Positions 1-10,141 of a stretch of DNA of 15,515 nt are shown in pieces. The notes below the pieces were generated by a model that worked only from the letters and a program-made list of their open reading frames with translations, was not told the origin of the DNA and did no database searches. Each line of letters begins with the position of its first letter. Position 1 is the stretch's first letter. A program made the position numbers and the translations under genes. The stretch is from CAWUJK01 sp963922865 (GTDB lineage: Bacteria > Patescibacteriota > Gracilibacteria > BD1-5 > UBA6164): the NCBI GenBank assembly GCA_963922865.1, contig CAWUJK010000031.1:1-15515 (forward strand), given 5' to 3'.

Positions 1-1288
1 TCTTGTATCTTATGTATATCTTATTGTTTTGATTTTTTACTTCTACTATTCTAGAATCATCTGAGCTTATACTAAAACCATTTGAAGAAGTAGATTCACT
101 TGTTCAGACTTTTTTTCTAAGAGTTTTTTGTATTAGTTTGGGTTTTGATTTTACTTTTAGATATACTATTTTGTTTTTAGAATCACTTATCCTTACATTT
201 ACATAGTTAAATGTATATCATTTTGCATATATCCTTACCTTATTTAGTCAATCTAAACTCGCTTGGATGTTTGAATCTAAACTCTTTACTTGGTATCAAC
301 CGTTTCAGTCTGTTATGTTTACTATGTAATAGCTTCATTGGTTTATATATATGCTTGTTTTATCTAGTTTTAAGTTCCTAACTGATTTTTTTACTTCTAT
401 GTTTAGTTTGATGAAGTTGTATCATTTCTTTGATATATATAGACTAACCTTTCATGGTTTCCTGTAGTATATTGTATGACTTCAATCTGAGTTTTTTCTC
501 ACATCCACTATCCCTGATTTTACATAATTTACTTCATATCATTCTAGATATGGTCATTTTAAGTTTGATAATGTTCATCTTGTATTTTCATACTTAGTAA
601 TAGATCTTTCCAATAACTTTGGTCTTGCTTTTACTTTTAGATAAGTGACTTTATTTTGTCTATCTGATACTTTTATATTTATATAATCCCAAGTAAATCA
701 GTTTGCATATACTTTTATTTTATTTGCTCACTCTAGACTTGCTTGTATATTTTTATCTAAACTTTGTACTTTGTATCATCCGTTTCAGTCTCTTATATTT
801 ACTGTATAGCTTGAGTCTTGGTTTATATATATGCTTGTCCTATCTAATATCAAATCTCTAGCTTCTACTATGACTTTTACTTTTGCAAAAGTGTATCATC
901 TCTTTTTTACATAATAAGTTGTTGTTCAAATATTTTTGTAGTTTAGATAGATTTTATTGTTTTGGTATCTTACTTCTACTATTCTTGGGTTATCTGATTC
1001 TATGCTATATCAGTCTGCGTTGACACTTTGGCTTGTCCAGACTTTTTTTGTTAGGGTTTTTTCTATTAGTTTTGGTTTAGCTTTTACTTTTAGGTAAGCT
1101 ACTTTATTTTGTTTATCTGATACTTTTACATTTATATAATCCCATGTGTATCATTTTGCATATATTTTTATTTTATCTCACTCTAGTCTTGCTTGTATGT
1201 TTTTGTCTAGGCTTTCTACTTTGTATCATCAGTTTCAATCTATTATGTTTACTGTATAGCTTGAGTATTGGTTTATATATATGCTTGT
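1..1288 (-). repeat. Tandem Ig/Big-like repeats in the giant protease, 933-bp super-period
   Basis: Three diverged copies of a block of about 250 bp lie at roughly 105-358, 588-838 and 1038-1288. Each ends on the plus strand with the same gtttatatatatgcttgt (at 341, 821 and 1271), so the steps are 480 and 450 bp. Copies 1 and 3 also share flanking sequence (tacttctactatt at 38 and 971), which gives a 933-bp (311-residue) super-repeat of two units of 150-160 residues. The conserved protein pattern includes YTVNIIDGNGGYKVESLDK, then IKIYAKG and INVKVSDKQNKVAYLKVKAK. It has the look of Ig-like BIG domains in bacterial surface proteins. The family is inferred from this pattern. Confidence 0.7.
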
Positions 1289-4200
1289 TCTGTTTAGTCT
1301 TAGATTTCTTATTCAAGGTGTTACTTTTAGTGTCAATTTTACTAGTTTGTATCAGTCTTTTTCTATGTATATAGTATCGTTTCATGTGTTTCTTCCATAT
1401 ATATAAAATCCGTTTGAATATCTATGTATATTTGTTTTTCAGTAAGCAGAGTATATCCTATAATTATACGCATTGCTGAGTGAAAGCCATCTATATTTTC
1501 ATTGTGTTAGTTCTCATATATCTGCTTTTTGGAGTCTTGGTATTACTTTTATGTATATGTACTGGTATTTTCATCTAGAGTCTCTTAGTCTTAATGTGTT
1601 CCAATTTCTTGAATAATTTTTTCCTTTTATTTTTATATAGTTTCAAGATATGTATGCTGAAACATTATTTGAATATGAATAAATACTATATCATCCATTT
1701 CATGATAATATTCTTATATTTAGCGTGCTTCACTGGTATATTTCTCTGCTTGTTATGTCTACTCTTAGGTCTTTGATTGCTGGTTTTACATTTATCCTTA
1801 CTTTGTATATATAGTTTCATCTGGAGTCTCTTACATAAGCATACTTTGTTCAACTGCTGTATGATTTAAATTGAAAATAACTTGACCCTCTTGATACACT
1901 TATACCTCTACTAACAGAGTATCTATAGTTTCTTGAGTTTCTATCGTAGTTCATACAGCCCCATTTTCATACTTCTAGATTACAGTATCTGTATTTCGTT
2001 TTTGGAGCTCTATAACTACTGCTTGAGTTGGATTTTACTTTTACATATATTGTGTGGTATGTTCTTCATATGTATTTTAGTCTTAAAGTAGTTGATCCAA
2101 TACTTCTTCAATATATTCTTATGCTGTTTGAATATACTTTTAGTCTTACTTTTCTTGAGTTGTAATAATAACTAAAATATCTTGCACCTCTTATGCTATA
2201 TCTACAGTTTGAGTTTACTTTGGTATTACAGCTGTAGGTGTTTTGGATTCATATGCTTGTATCTTGTGGGTTTTGTTCATCTTCTTCATCTTCTCAGCTT
2301 GTTCACACAAAGTATCAGTCTTGGTCTTTATCTTGTTCGTATTCTTGTTTCTCTTCTTGTGTTAGTTCTATTTTACTTTCTAGTTCTCATTTGTCTATGT
2401 CTTCGTCTTGAGATATGTTATTTATTTCTAGGCTTCAAGAGTTTGTTTGTTCTTCTTTTTTTAATTGTTCTTGAAGTGCTTTTTCTAGCTCTTCTAGGTT
2501 TTCTTGTTTTAGTTCTATTTCTTCTACTTTATCTTCATCTTGAGATATGTTATTTATTTCTACTGAATCTTCCCCATCTGAAAAAAACACATGTTGTTTT
2601 GTTTCTCAGCTGCTTTTTATTGCTCAACTATATGTATTTAGTTCTCATATATTGTTTATGTTTAGTTCTTCTGTTTGTTCTTGGTTTGTTCAGATTTCTA
2701 GTTTTATTTCTTCTCACTGTTGGTCTTGCTTGTTTATTTCTAGTGCGCCTGTTGAGTAGGAGATTGCTTCTTGGTCTAGGCTATTTATTTCTAGGTTTTC
2801 TTCTTGATTGTTTGGTTTTAATAGTTCTTCTATGCTGAAACTTGTGTTTTCAACTGGTTTAAGTGCTCATGTTGTGGATGAGATTAGTCAGTTTTCTTCT
2901 TGGCTGCTATTTATTTTTACTGTGTCTTTTTGTTTTAGTATTTCTTCTAGATTTATTTCGTTGTGTTCTTCTAGATTTCAGGTTGAGTAGGAGATTAGGC
3001 TTTCTTGTTGCTCAGCATTGTTTGTTTTTATAGTATCTTCTTGTTTTAGTATATTTTCTATACTAAAGCTTGTATCTTCTAGGCTGTTTATTTGTACTCA
3101 TGAGTTATTTTCTTGTGTTTCTTCTTCTTTTGGTGTGTTTTTTATTATTTCTTCTATATTATCTCAGGATATTTGTTTTTCTATTTCTGGGTCTGGTTTT
3201 TGTTGTTCTGAGATATTGTTTATTTCTAGTCATTCTGCTTGTTTTACTTTATCATAATTTTCTTCTATCTTTGCTTTATCTTTTGCTAGTGCTCATGATA
3301 GGGTTTGTTCTTCTACTAGGGGTTTTTGCTCTGCAGGCTTTTCTTGGTTTGGGATTTGGTTTTGCTCTATTTGTCTTTGGGTTTCGCTTTGTTGTTCATG
3401 CTCTTGTGTGTTAGTTTCTTCTGTTTTTCAAGCACTTTGAATATTTGTTGAGTTTGTTTCTCAGGCTTTTAATTGCTTGTCTAGGATTGATATATCTATT
3501 TTATCTGACCAGAAGTCTTTTGTTTCTTCTTGGATTTCTTCTTTTTTAGTTTCTTTTTCTTCTTGCTTTTTTTCTTGCTTTTCTTTATTTGTTTCTTCCT
3601 CAGTTTTCTCTTGTTCTTGTTTCTTTATTTCTTTTAATAGTTTCTCTAAATTGGCAAAACTTCAAATTAGTTTGCTTTTCTCACTTTGTGTCTTATCTCC
3701 ATTCTCTTTTAATAATTTCTTGGCTTGTGTATTTGTTAGTTTTGGTTTGTAGGTCTTGAGTATTGATAATAATCATACTACATGAGGTGTTGCCATACTC
3801 GTTCAGGATAGTTCTTGGTATCTGTTTTCTGGAAAGGTGGAGTATATTCATACTCAGGGCGCACTTGTATCTACTTTATTTCAATAGTTTGAAAAACTTG
3901 CTCTTGTGTTATTCTTATCTAATGCTCATACGGTAATTGAGTCTTTACATCATCAGGGAATAAAGCTTTCTGTATCTACATTTGAATTTCATGAGGCTGA
4001 TACTACTATCTTTCAAGCCTTTGTTAAGGTCTCTATTCATGAACATATCGCACTTATTTTTGTATCTCATCTTCATCATAAACTCATATTTACTAGGTCT
4101 ATATCACTGTCTTTTATATACTCTAATGACTTAATCACTGCATAGCTCGGACAGTATCATCTCTTATTACATATCTTTAGTGGTACTAGTTCTACATATG

Positions 4201-5248
4201 GATTTACTCACATTATTCAGCTTCCATTTAAACTTGCTCATATTGTTCACGATACATGGGTCCCATGTCCGTGGTCATCGTATCAGTCTTCATCTTTGTT
4301 TACAAAGTCTTTTCACTTACTTGTTCTTCATTTTAGGTCTGGATGATTGTAGTCTATTCAGGTATCTATTACTGCTACTTTGATTTTTCTTTTATTAGTC
4401 TTTGCGTATTTCTCACTTTGGGTCTTTAGATCTTTTAAGTAGATTTCTGGTTGGTATTTCTTTACTCACCAGGTCTTGTCTAAATTCTCTTTTTTTAATT
4501 GTTTGTTTATTTCTTCTTGGGTTGGGGTTGTAGTTTTTTGATTTATTTTTTGATTTATTCTATATACTTCTGGTTGAACTATTTTTATACTTAGAAAATT
4601 TTCTGGCATATTTCAATTCTCCAGCTCTCATAGCATCTCTTTTGAAAATATTGAGTCTTTTGGTAATGTTATTTCATAATATTTCTCTTTCTTGTCTGAG
4701 TATAGATAATTAACTTGCGTCTCTTGTTCAAACATCTTAAATAGTTTTTCTACTTTGTTTCTTGCTTGTCTTGTCTTTATTATGAAGATATATTTAGCTC
4801 ATTCTTCTAGTGATTCTTGAATTGTTTCTAGTGCTTCTGCTTTTTCTTGTTTTGTGCTTGCTACTGTCTCATCTATTCATTCTTTTAAGGAACTCTCTTT
4901 ACTTATCGCATTTACCACTTTTAATACTACTTTCTTTCTTGTATCTAACGCTATTTGTTTTATTTCTTTTTTATTGTCTTGCTCTTTTATTTCTTCTTTC
5001 GCTTCTTCTAATGTATCTTTTATCTCGGATTTCTTTTCTTCTAATTTCTCTTTTATCTCTTCATCTCTTATATTGTTTCATATCTTTTCTGTCGCTCTTT
5101 CCAATACTTGCTCTACTTTATTCAAAAATTCTACACTTTTTGATTTCTCATTTTCCAATTTAACTGTCTCATAACCGTATATCTGTCATATTTGTACATT
5201 TGTTTGTAGTAATAATAATAAAAAACATATAGTTAATAATCTTTTCAT
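1..5248 (-). CDS. Giant secreted subtilisin-like (S8) protease with acidic linker and Ig/Big-like repeats, 3' end beyond window
   Basis: With UGA read as Gly, one frame stays open from the ATG at 5248 to the left edge with no TAA or TAG: at least 1749 residues, C-terminus not seen. It begins with a Sec signal peptide (MKRLLTICFLLLLLQTN). Residues about 30-280 are charged and helical, with a stretch near 150-230 that could be an I9-type propeptide. The peptidase S8 domain covers about 285-510: catalytic Asp295 in VAVIDTGID, His328 in HGHGTHVSG, oxyanion Asn421 in SASGNSN, Ser484 in GTSMATPHVVG. About 530-1000 is a Glu/Gln/Asn/Ser-rich acidic linker with repeated short motifs. The rest is a chain of Ig/Big-like beta repeats. 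Subtilases hydrolyse peptide bonds; the signal peptide and repeats suggest action at or outside the cell surface. The protease call is firm; substrate and anchoring are unknown. Many glycines, including the one before Thr-Ser484, are TGA. The promoter matches that of the upstream response regulator gene. Confidence 0.92.
1551..1840 (-). repeat. Additional Ig-like repeat pair in the giant protease, 246-bp period
   Basis: The plus-strand strings tcatctagagtctctta (1571) and tcatctggagtctctta (1817) lie 246 bp apart, which is 82 residues, a typical size for a single Ig-like domain. The surrounding codons are rich in Tyr, Val, Ser and Arg, as in beta-sandwich repeats. This shows that the Big-like array continues upstream of the three larger repeats. 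Divergence is high and the domain boundaries are approximate. Confidence 0.5.
2390..3660 (-). repeat. Acidic low-complexity linker of the giant protease with repeated short motifs
   Basis: In the protease frame this stretch encodes a Glu/Gln/Asn/Ser-rich linker that joins the catalytic domain to the Ig-like array. Short motifs recur without strict periodicity: LEINNIS or EINNISQDED (near 2410, 2545 and 3220), DTSFSIENILK and NTSFSIEELLK, and LISYSTGNLEE, LISSTTGALKP and AISYSTGALEI. The plus-strand shadow is Leu/Phe/Ser-rich and gives misleading long ORFs. It is probably an extended, negatively charged stalk. Confidence 0.7.
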
Positions 5249-5278
5249 AAAAAATTAGTTTAATTAATAATAACTAGA

Positions 5279-5310
5279 ATTATATTTAACTCATATTAAT
5301 ACAATATTAA
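5279..5310 (-). promoter_or_regulatory. Promoter/operator of the giant protease: TTAATAT-N4-TTAATAT-N8-TATAAT
   Basis: Read on the minus strand, two identical heptamers TTAATAT (plus 5304-5310 and 5293-5299) lie 11 bp apart, and a perfect TATAAT (5279-5284) follows after 8 bp. The heptamers sit where a -35 box would be, and no good TTGACA is present. OmpR/PhoB-family regulators bind such 7-4-7 direct repeats in place of a -35 element. The ATG lies 31 bp downstream of the -10 box. The same module with the same spacing precedes the response regulator gene. Confidence 0.65.
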
Positions 5311-5340
5311 ATTTAAGAGATTTAATTTCTTTTTTTAATT

Positions 5341-5372
5341 TAAATAAAAAATCCCTTTTAAAATAGGGATTT
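5341..5372 (-). terminator. Intrinsic terminator after the response regulator gene
   Basis: AAATCCC (5349-5355) and GGGATTT (5366-5372) form a 7-bp stem with a 10-nt loop. On the minus strand a T-rich tract follows. It lies about 110 bp beyond the stop of the response regulator gene and upstream of the protease promoter, so it should separate the two transcripts. Confidence 0.65.
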
Positions 5373-5480
5373 CTTAAAATAAAAAGTTATAATACAATAT
5401 TTTCTTATTATTAATCAATTTTTGCTTCTCAACTCATAATCTTTGTTACTTTTAATATAGTTTTAAATACTTGTATTTTT

Positions 5481-6146
5481 TTATTTCAATATATAACCCT
5501 TATTTATTACCGTTCTAAAATCAAATTCGTCTCAGAGTTTTTTTCTTACACTTTTTATTGTAACATTTATATTATTATCTGATACCTTTAAAGTATCATG
5601 TTCTCACCATACCGAATTTATTATTTGAGTTCTTGTGAGTAAATCTCATCTATTAAAAAGCGCAAATTCTACTAATTGGCTTTCACGAGCTGTTAGTTTT
5701 ATTATTTCTCCCTTTTTTGTCATTAATTTACTTGATGTATCATAACGCATACTTTTATATTTTATAATAGATGTTTTATCTACCTTGAAACTTCTTCTAA
5801 ATAAAGATCTTATTCTTGCGATTAGTTCTTCTCACGAAAATGGTTTAGGTATATAATCGTCAGCTCATAAATCAAGACCATATATTTTACTGTCAATATC
5901 ACAATATGCAGATGTGATTATTATAGGGGTATCTACTTTTTTTTCTTTTCTTAGGTATTTGATTATATCAAATCAACTTCAATCTTCCAATGATAAATCA
6001 AGAATATATAAATCAGCACTATTACTTCTATTTATCATAAATTCTTCAAAACTATTATATACTACTGTATGATATCAGTTTTTATTAAGCTTTTTTGCCA
6101 CTTTGGAAGATAATATTTTTTCATCCTCAACTATAGTTATATACAT
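5481..6146 (-). CDS. OmpR/PhoB-family response regulator
   Basis: This encodes 221 aa, from ATG at 6146 to TAA. The N-terminal receiver domain has the acidic pair Glu7-Asp8, the phospho-acceptor Asp50 in YILDLSLEDGSG, the switch Thr78 in PIIITSAY and Lys101 in DDYIPKPF. The C-terminal winged helix (about 125-221) begins LTARESQLVEF and ends RTVINKGYILK, as in PhoB/OmpR proteins. TGA supplies several receiver-domain glycines, e.g. in LGADDY. No kinase gene adjoins it; the nearest is the one at 7261-9357, transcribed away from it. The promoter module upstream, shared with the giant protease, suggests autoregulation and control of that protease. The family call is firm; the signal and targets are inferred. 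Confidence 0.93.
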
Positions 6147-6173
6147 TTTTATTTTTGTTAAAAGATTATTATA

Positions 6174-6201
6174 TTTATATATTATTTTACGATTGTGTCA
6201 A
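6174..6201 (-). promoter_or_regulatory. Sigma70-type promoter of the response regulator gene (proximal)
   Basis: On the minus strand there is a perfect -35 TTGACA (plus 6196-6201), a 16-bp spacer and TATAAA (6174-6179), about 28 bp upstream of the ATG at 6146. This would allow a basal transcript in addition to the distal promoter with direct repeats. Confidence 0.6.
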
Positions 6202-6237
6202 GTTTGAAAGTTTAATTGTATTATTATACTAAAACAA

Positions 6238-6269
6238 ATTATATATAGTTTATATTAATAAGATATTAA
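6238..6269 (-). promoter_or_regulatory. Distal promoter/operator of the response regulator gene: TTAATAT-N4-TTAATAT-N8-TATAAT
   Basis: The heptamers lie at plus 6263-6269 and 6252-6258 (11-bp period), followed by 8 bp and TATAAT (6238-6243). Arrangement and spacing are identical to the module at 5279-5310, although the filler bases differ. It lies about 90 bp upstream of the response regulator start, so autoregulation is likely. Confidence 0.62.
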
Positions 6270-6290
6270 ATTTTAGCTATAAAAATTTCT

Positions 6291-6323
6291 AAAAAAAGGT
6301 TACTAATTAGTAACCTTTTTTTT
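6291..6323. terminator. Bidirectional palindromic terminator between divergent genes
   Basis: The perfect 18-bp palindrome GGTTACTAATTAGTAACC (6298-6315) is flanked by seven A on the left and eight T on the right, so it can end transcription either way. It lies between two divergently transcribed genes, where no known transcript should end. It may insulate them or end a short unannotated RNA. Confidence 0.75.
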
Positions 6324-6387
6324 GTATAAATTATGGTGATTTATTTTTAGAACTTATAAATTTATTTTATTAATAATTTTATAAAAT

Positions 6388-7179
6388 ATGTTAAAAAATT
6401 TTTGAGAATGATTTATAGAAAATATAGATATAAAAACTTTGAAACAGTCTGATATAATTAAAATGTATGAAATAGAAAGAGACACTTGGAGTCATTTTAT
6501 GGGAGAATATGTTAGATGTGATGTATGTGATATAAATTATTCTAAGCAAGATATATATTCAAAAATTGATCCACACTATGATAATAAAACTGTTTGAGAG
6601 TTGGAAAAACAATATTGAAGATCTAATATAAAGTGTAGTTGTTGTTTTTGAGATGTAAAGGATATGCGGTGAGAGGATTTTATTCCAACACTAGAGTCTA
6701 GAATTTTTTCAACTAAGAAATGATTTGTAAATTTTTATAAATCTAAAATTGATAAGCTACTTGGTTTTTCTTACTGATTTATAGACTCTCCTGAAAATAC
6801 TTACCAAAAAGAATTTAGTTTCCATTTTAATGAAAAACTTTTAAGTATTTTTCAAGATAATTTTTGAGATGAAGATTTACTTACTTTATCATGAGTTTGT
6901 ATAACTCAAAAATCTAAAAATATTTTGGCTGTTTATGAGCTTATTAAAAATTTTTACTGTTCAATTGAAGATGATTATGACGAATTAATTTGAATATGAG
7001 AAGCCATAGTATGAACACCAACATATAGAATATATAAAAGAATGTTACCTTATTCCTTTTGTTTTAAAAAATCTAGTGATTCCGAAGTTTTATATCAGTA
7101 TTCTGCAGTATCAAAAGCTAAAAAATATAAAAATAATAATATTGGAGAATTCCTTAAAATTTCAAAGTTTCATAAATAA
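6388..7179 (+). CDS. Unrecognised protein with CxxC...CxxC zinc-ribbon-like pattern
   Basis: This encodes 263 aa, from ATG at 6388 to TAA, with many in-frame TGA glycines. I do not recognise the family. Visible features are Cys44-x2-Cys47 (RCDVCD) and Cys83-x-Cys85-Cys86 (KCSCCFGD) about 36 residues apart, a possible zinc-binding ribbon or rubredoxin-like knuckle. The protein is soluble, with no signal peptide or membrane segment. The stretch LTLSGVCITQKSKN followed by a helix weakly recalls the core of GNAT acetyltransferases but lacks their usual glycine-rich acyl-CoA loop, so I do not assign that function. It lies 81 bp upstream of the histidine kinase gene in the same direction. A TATAAT lies between them, so they need not be co-transcribed. 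Confidence 0.82.
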
Positions 7180-7196
7180 TATTGATTAAAAATGGA

Positions 7197-7225
7197 TTTA
7201 ATTCTTTATTTTATTATACTATAAT
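7197..7225 (+). promoter_or_regulatory. Possible promoter of the histidine kinase gene
   Basis: A perfect TATAAT (7220-7225) lies 35 bp upstream of the kinase ATG. The -35 position 17 bp further up is only TTTAAT, so the site is weak or needs an activator. In DNA this AT-rich a -10 match alone is limited evidence. Confidence 0.3.
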
Positions 7226-7260
7226 ATGAATTAAGTATTTTTTTAGTTAGTATAGATATT

Positions 7261-9357
7261 ATGCTATTATTTATCTTATATTTCATTGTTATAGTATTTT
7301 TGCTATATATATGAATACTTTGATATAAAAAATATTCAAAAGGTAGTGGAATATTTCTTTTTTTTGCTAGCATTTGTTGAGCTATTCGGTTTTTTTCTTA
7401 TTTGTTAATATATGCGTTTTTAATAGATAAAGACATACTTTTATACATATTTAGGCTAATGTATGTAATGTCTTTATTTTGATTCTATTCTATGATTTTA
7501 TTCATATATAACTTTTGAAAAAAAATTAAAAAAAGATTGAAAATTTTATATGTATTACTTTTCTTAACTATTTTTTCTGTATTTTTACTTACTCCTCTTG
7601 TTGTTAGTAATTTAAAGTATGTTATAAATGAAAATTATTTTTTTGAAGATTATGGACAAATTTATGATTATATAATCTTGCTATATTTATTTTTGATATT
7701 CATTTTTATATTTGTAAGTTATTTTAAACTTAATAAATTAACTTATATAAATAATGCTAGATTAAAAATAGTAGTATTTTGATTTTCATCATTTATGGTT
7801 TTGTCAATATTTTTTTATCTTTTTTTACCTTATTTTTGATTTTTTTTCTTAGAAAATTTGTGAATCCTTTTTCTAGTTCCTTTTATATTTTCGGTTTCTT
7901 ACTCGATAAATACTTACAATTTTATAAATATAAAAATATCAATTTGAAAAATAATTTTATTTTTATTCTCATTAGTCTGTTCATTATTCTCTCTTTATTT
8001 ATCTAAATATACCCTCACTAATTTTTGAGATAAATTTCAATCTTTTTGGAACATATCAGAAAATATTTGATTTTTTGATTTAATTCTTTTTATAATATTT
8101 TTCTTATTATACAATAAATTTTTTTGAAAGATTTTCTTTATAAATAGTAGTTTAAACTATTTTGAAAACAAACTTTTTTCTTTAAAGAAAAATATCCCAT
8201 ATATATCAAATTTAGATAAAATGAATAAATTTTTAGAAAGTAAGTTTAATTTACTTTTTAAAATACAGTATGTAAAAATAAGATTATTTGATTCTAAAAG
8301 TATTAAATCTGAGTTGTATAATTATTTTTCAAAAGATATTTCTTTAAGACTTTTCATAAATGATATAGTTTTTATTGAAGAAAATAAACATAAATTCAAA
8401 CATAAGAAATTAAAAAAAGAACTTAATGAAAAAGTTCACCTTATTTTTCCTATGTTTAATAATAAAAAGAAATTAATATGAATTTTTGAGGTTTGAAAAA
8501 AACCATTCAAAGAACAATTTTATTCTCAAGAAATAGAAATTATTAAGAGCTTCTTAGATTTTATAGTAGGGCATTTAAAATATATTGAAATTTATTCTCA
8601 TATAAATGATTTGAATATAAACCTAGATAAAAAAGTAGATGAACAAACGATAAAATTTAACAAACTTATAAACAAGCAAAAAGAATTTATATCTATGTCA
8701 TCACATGAAATAAAAACCCCTGTAATGTCTGCATCTCTACAAATAGAAAGCTTTTTAGATGATATTAAATCTTGAAGTTATGATAAAAAATATCTTATAG
8801 ATGAAGCTAAACTTTTAGAGGAACAGATATTAAAAATATCACAATTAGTAAAAAATATATTTTCTGTTCAAAAATATGATCTAAAAGATGTATGACTTTA
8901 TATAGAAAAAATAAATATTGTGGATATATTTATAGTAGAATGTGAAATTTTACAAAGAATCCATCCTTGAATAAAATTTGATATTGATATTTCTAAATCT
9001 ATATGATTTGTGAATCTTGATAAAGTTCAGTTTACTCAAGTAATATCCAATTTGCTTAACAATGCTATAAAGTTTGCCTGATATAAACAAGCTATTATAA
9101 AAATTAAGCTTACAAAGTCTTGAGATTATATAAAAATATTAATAGAAGATAATTGAAGTTGATTTGATAAATGAGAATTAAAAGATATTTTTGATAAATA
9201 TTCTACATGAAAGGGAAAGTCAGTTTGAATATGAATGTGATTATATTTGTGCAAAAAAATAGTTGAACTCCATGGTGGAGTTATTGAAGCATGAAACTCA
9301 AAAAGTTTATGATGAGCTAAATTTAAAATATTAATCCCTAAAAAAATAAAGAAGTAA
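7261..9357 (+). CDS. Polytopic membrane sensor histidine kinase
   Basis: This encodes 698 aa, from ATG at 7261 to TAA. About the first 290 residues hold some seven to nine hydrophobic segments with short loops, so sensing is probably within or at the membrane. Residues about 300-450 form a soluble linker, possibly GAF-like (uncertain). The dimerisation/phospho-acceptor domain carries His482 in SMSSHEIKTPV. The ATPase domain has the N box around Asn601 (ISNLLNNAIKFAG), the D-box with Asp630 (EDNGSGFDKGE), and an ATP-lid glycine motif (GKGKSVGIGMGLYLCKKIVE), ending in a GGAKFKILIP-like strand. Most of these glycines are TGA codons. It should autophosphorylate and pass phosphate to the response regulator gene 75 bp downstream. 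The signal is unknown. Under the standard code it looks like a row of small ORFs. Confidence 0.94.
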
Positions 9358-9432
9358 ACATAATTTCTCACTATTTTATTAGATAAAAATAATATAAACT
9401 ATAAGATGTAGTTTTATAGCTTAGTTTTTAAT

Positions 9433-10131
9433 ATGAATATATTAATAATAGAAGATGATGAAAATTTGGCTTTTAGAATAAAGTCAATATTTTCTAAAAA
9501 AGTAATACCAAATAGGATAAACATTATTGATAGCTTTTCTTCTTTTTTGAGGGAAATATATATGATAAATACTTACGATATAGTTTTGGTTGATATATTA
9601 CTTTGAAACGAAAAAATAAATAATTGAATAGATGTTATAAGGGGTATTAGGGCAAAGAATAAACTAATTCCTATAGTTATAATAAGTTGATTAAATGATG
9701 TGTGATGGCTTAAAATATGATTTGATAGTTGAGCTAATGATTATATATGTAAACCTTTTAGATTAGTAGAACTTGAAGTTAGAATATTAAAATGGTTTAA
9801 TTGTTTTCTTACTTCAAAATATGATATGGGGCAAAAATATTTACAATATTACTCACTTAGATATAATTTTTCTAATAATATATTTTCAGTAGACTGACAA
9901 GATTTAAAAATCCCAAAACTAAGTAAATACCTACTTTTGTTATTTATTTCAAAAAAAGAACATTTACTTACAAACCTATATTTAATTGAAAAGATATGGT
10001 GAGACTCAAACTTGGTTGAAAGAAATCTCAAAATAGTTATTTTTAGATTAAAAAAACATCTTGAACCGTATTGAGTTGATTTGTGGATTCAAAATGTTAG
10101 AGGAGAATGATATATTTTAAAAAAGCAGTAA
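9433..10131 (+). CDS. OmpR-family response regulator, partner of the preceding kinase
   Basis: This encodes 232 aa, from ATG at 9433 to TAA. The receiver domain has Asp8-Asp9 (LIIEDDEN), phospho-acceptor Asp54 (IVLVDILLGNE), Ser85 at the switch position (IVIISGLND) and Lys107 (NDYICKPF). The C-terminal winged helix (about 140-232) has a divergent first half (KLSKYLLLLFISKKEHL), then LIEKIWGDSNLVERNLKIVI and a wing with NVRGEGYIL typical of OmpR proteins. It follows the histidine kinase gene by 75 bp in the same direction with no clear terminator, so the two are likely co-transcribed. Its targets are not evident: the TTAATAT module lies upstream of the other regulator. Its stop is only 10 bp from the stop of the convergent gene. 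Confidence 0.93.
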
Positions 10132-10141
10132 AGACCTAAGC

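Noticed and set aside
2182..3752. Leu/Ser/Phe-rich plus-strand ORFs across 2182-3752, and similar ones at 1144-1776 and 3906-5174
   Set aside because: They are shadows of the minus-strand protease gene: Leu/Phe/Ser runs mirror Glu/Lys/Gln codons, and no plus-strand frame shows a domain.
7261..9357. A row of small ORFs (7537-7782, 7779-8006, 8221-8481), as if a histidine kinase were a decayed pseudogene
   Set aside because: Every break in the correct frame is TGA at a plausible glycine, and the frame is intact under code 25. The ORF at 7779-8006 is in another frame.
9126..9371. Minus-strand ORFs at 9126-9371, 9849-10031 and 13031-13246
   Set aside because: They lie antisense to the conserved kinase, regulator and TIM-barrel frames and show no domain of their own.
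9396..9416. Small inverted repeats (AAACTA/TAGTTT and CTATAA/TTATAG) between kinase and regulator genes
   Set aside because: The stems are short, mutually exclusive and lack a T tract; not enough for a terminator or regulatory hairpin.
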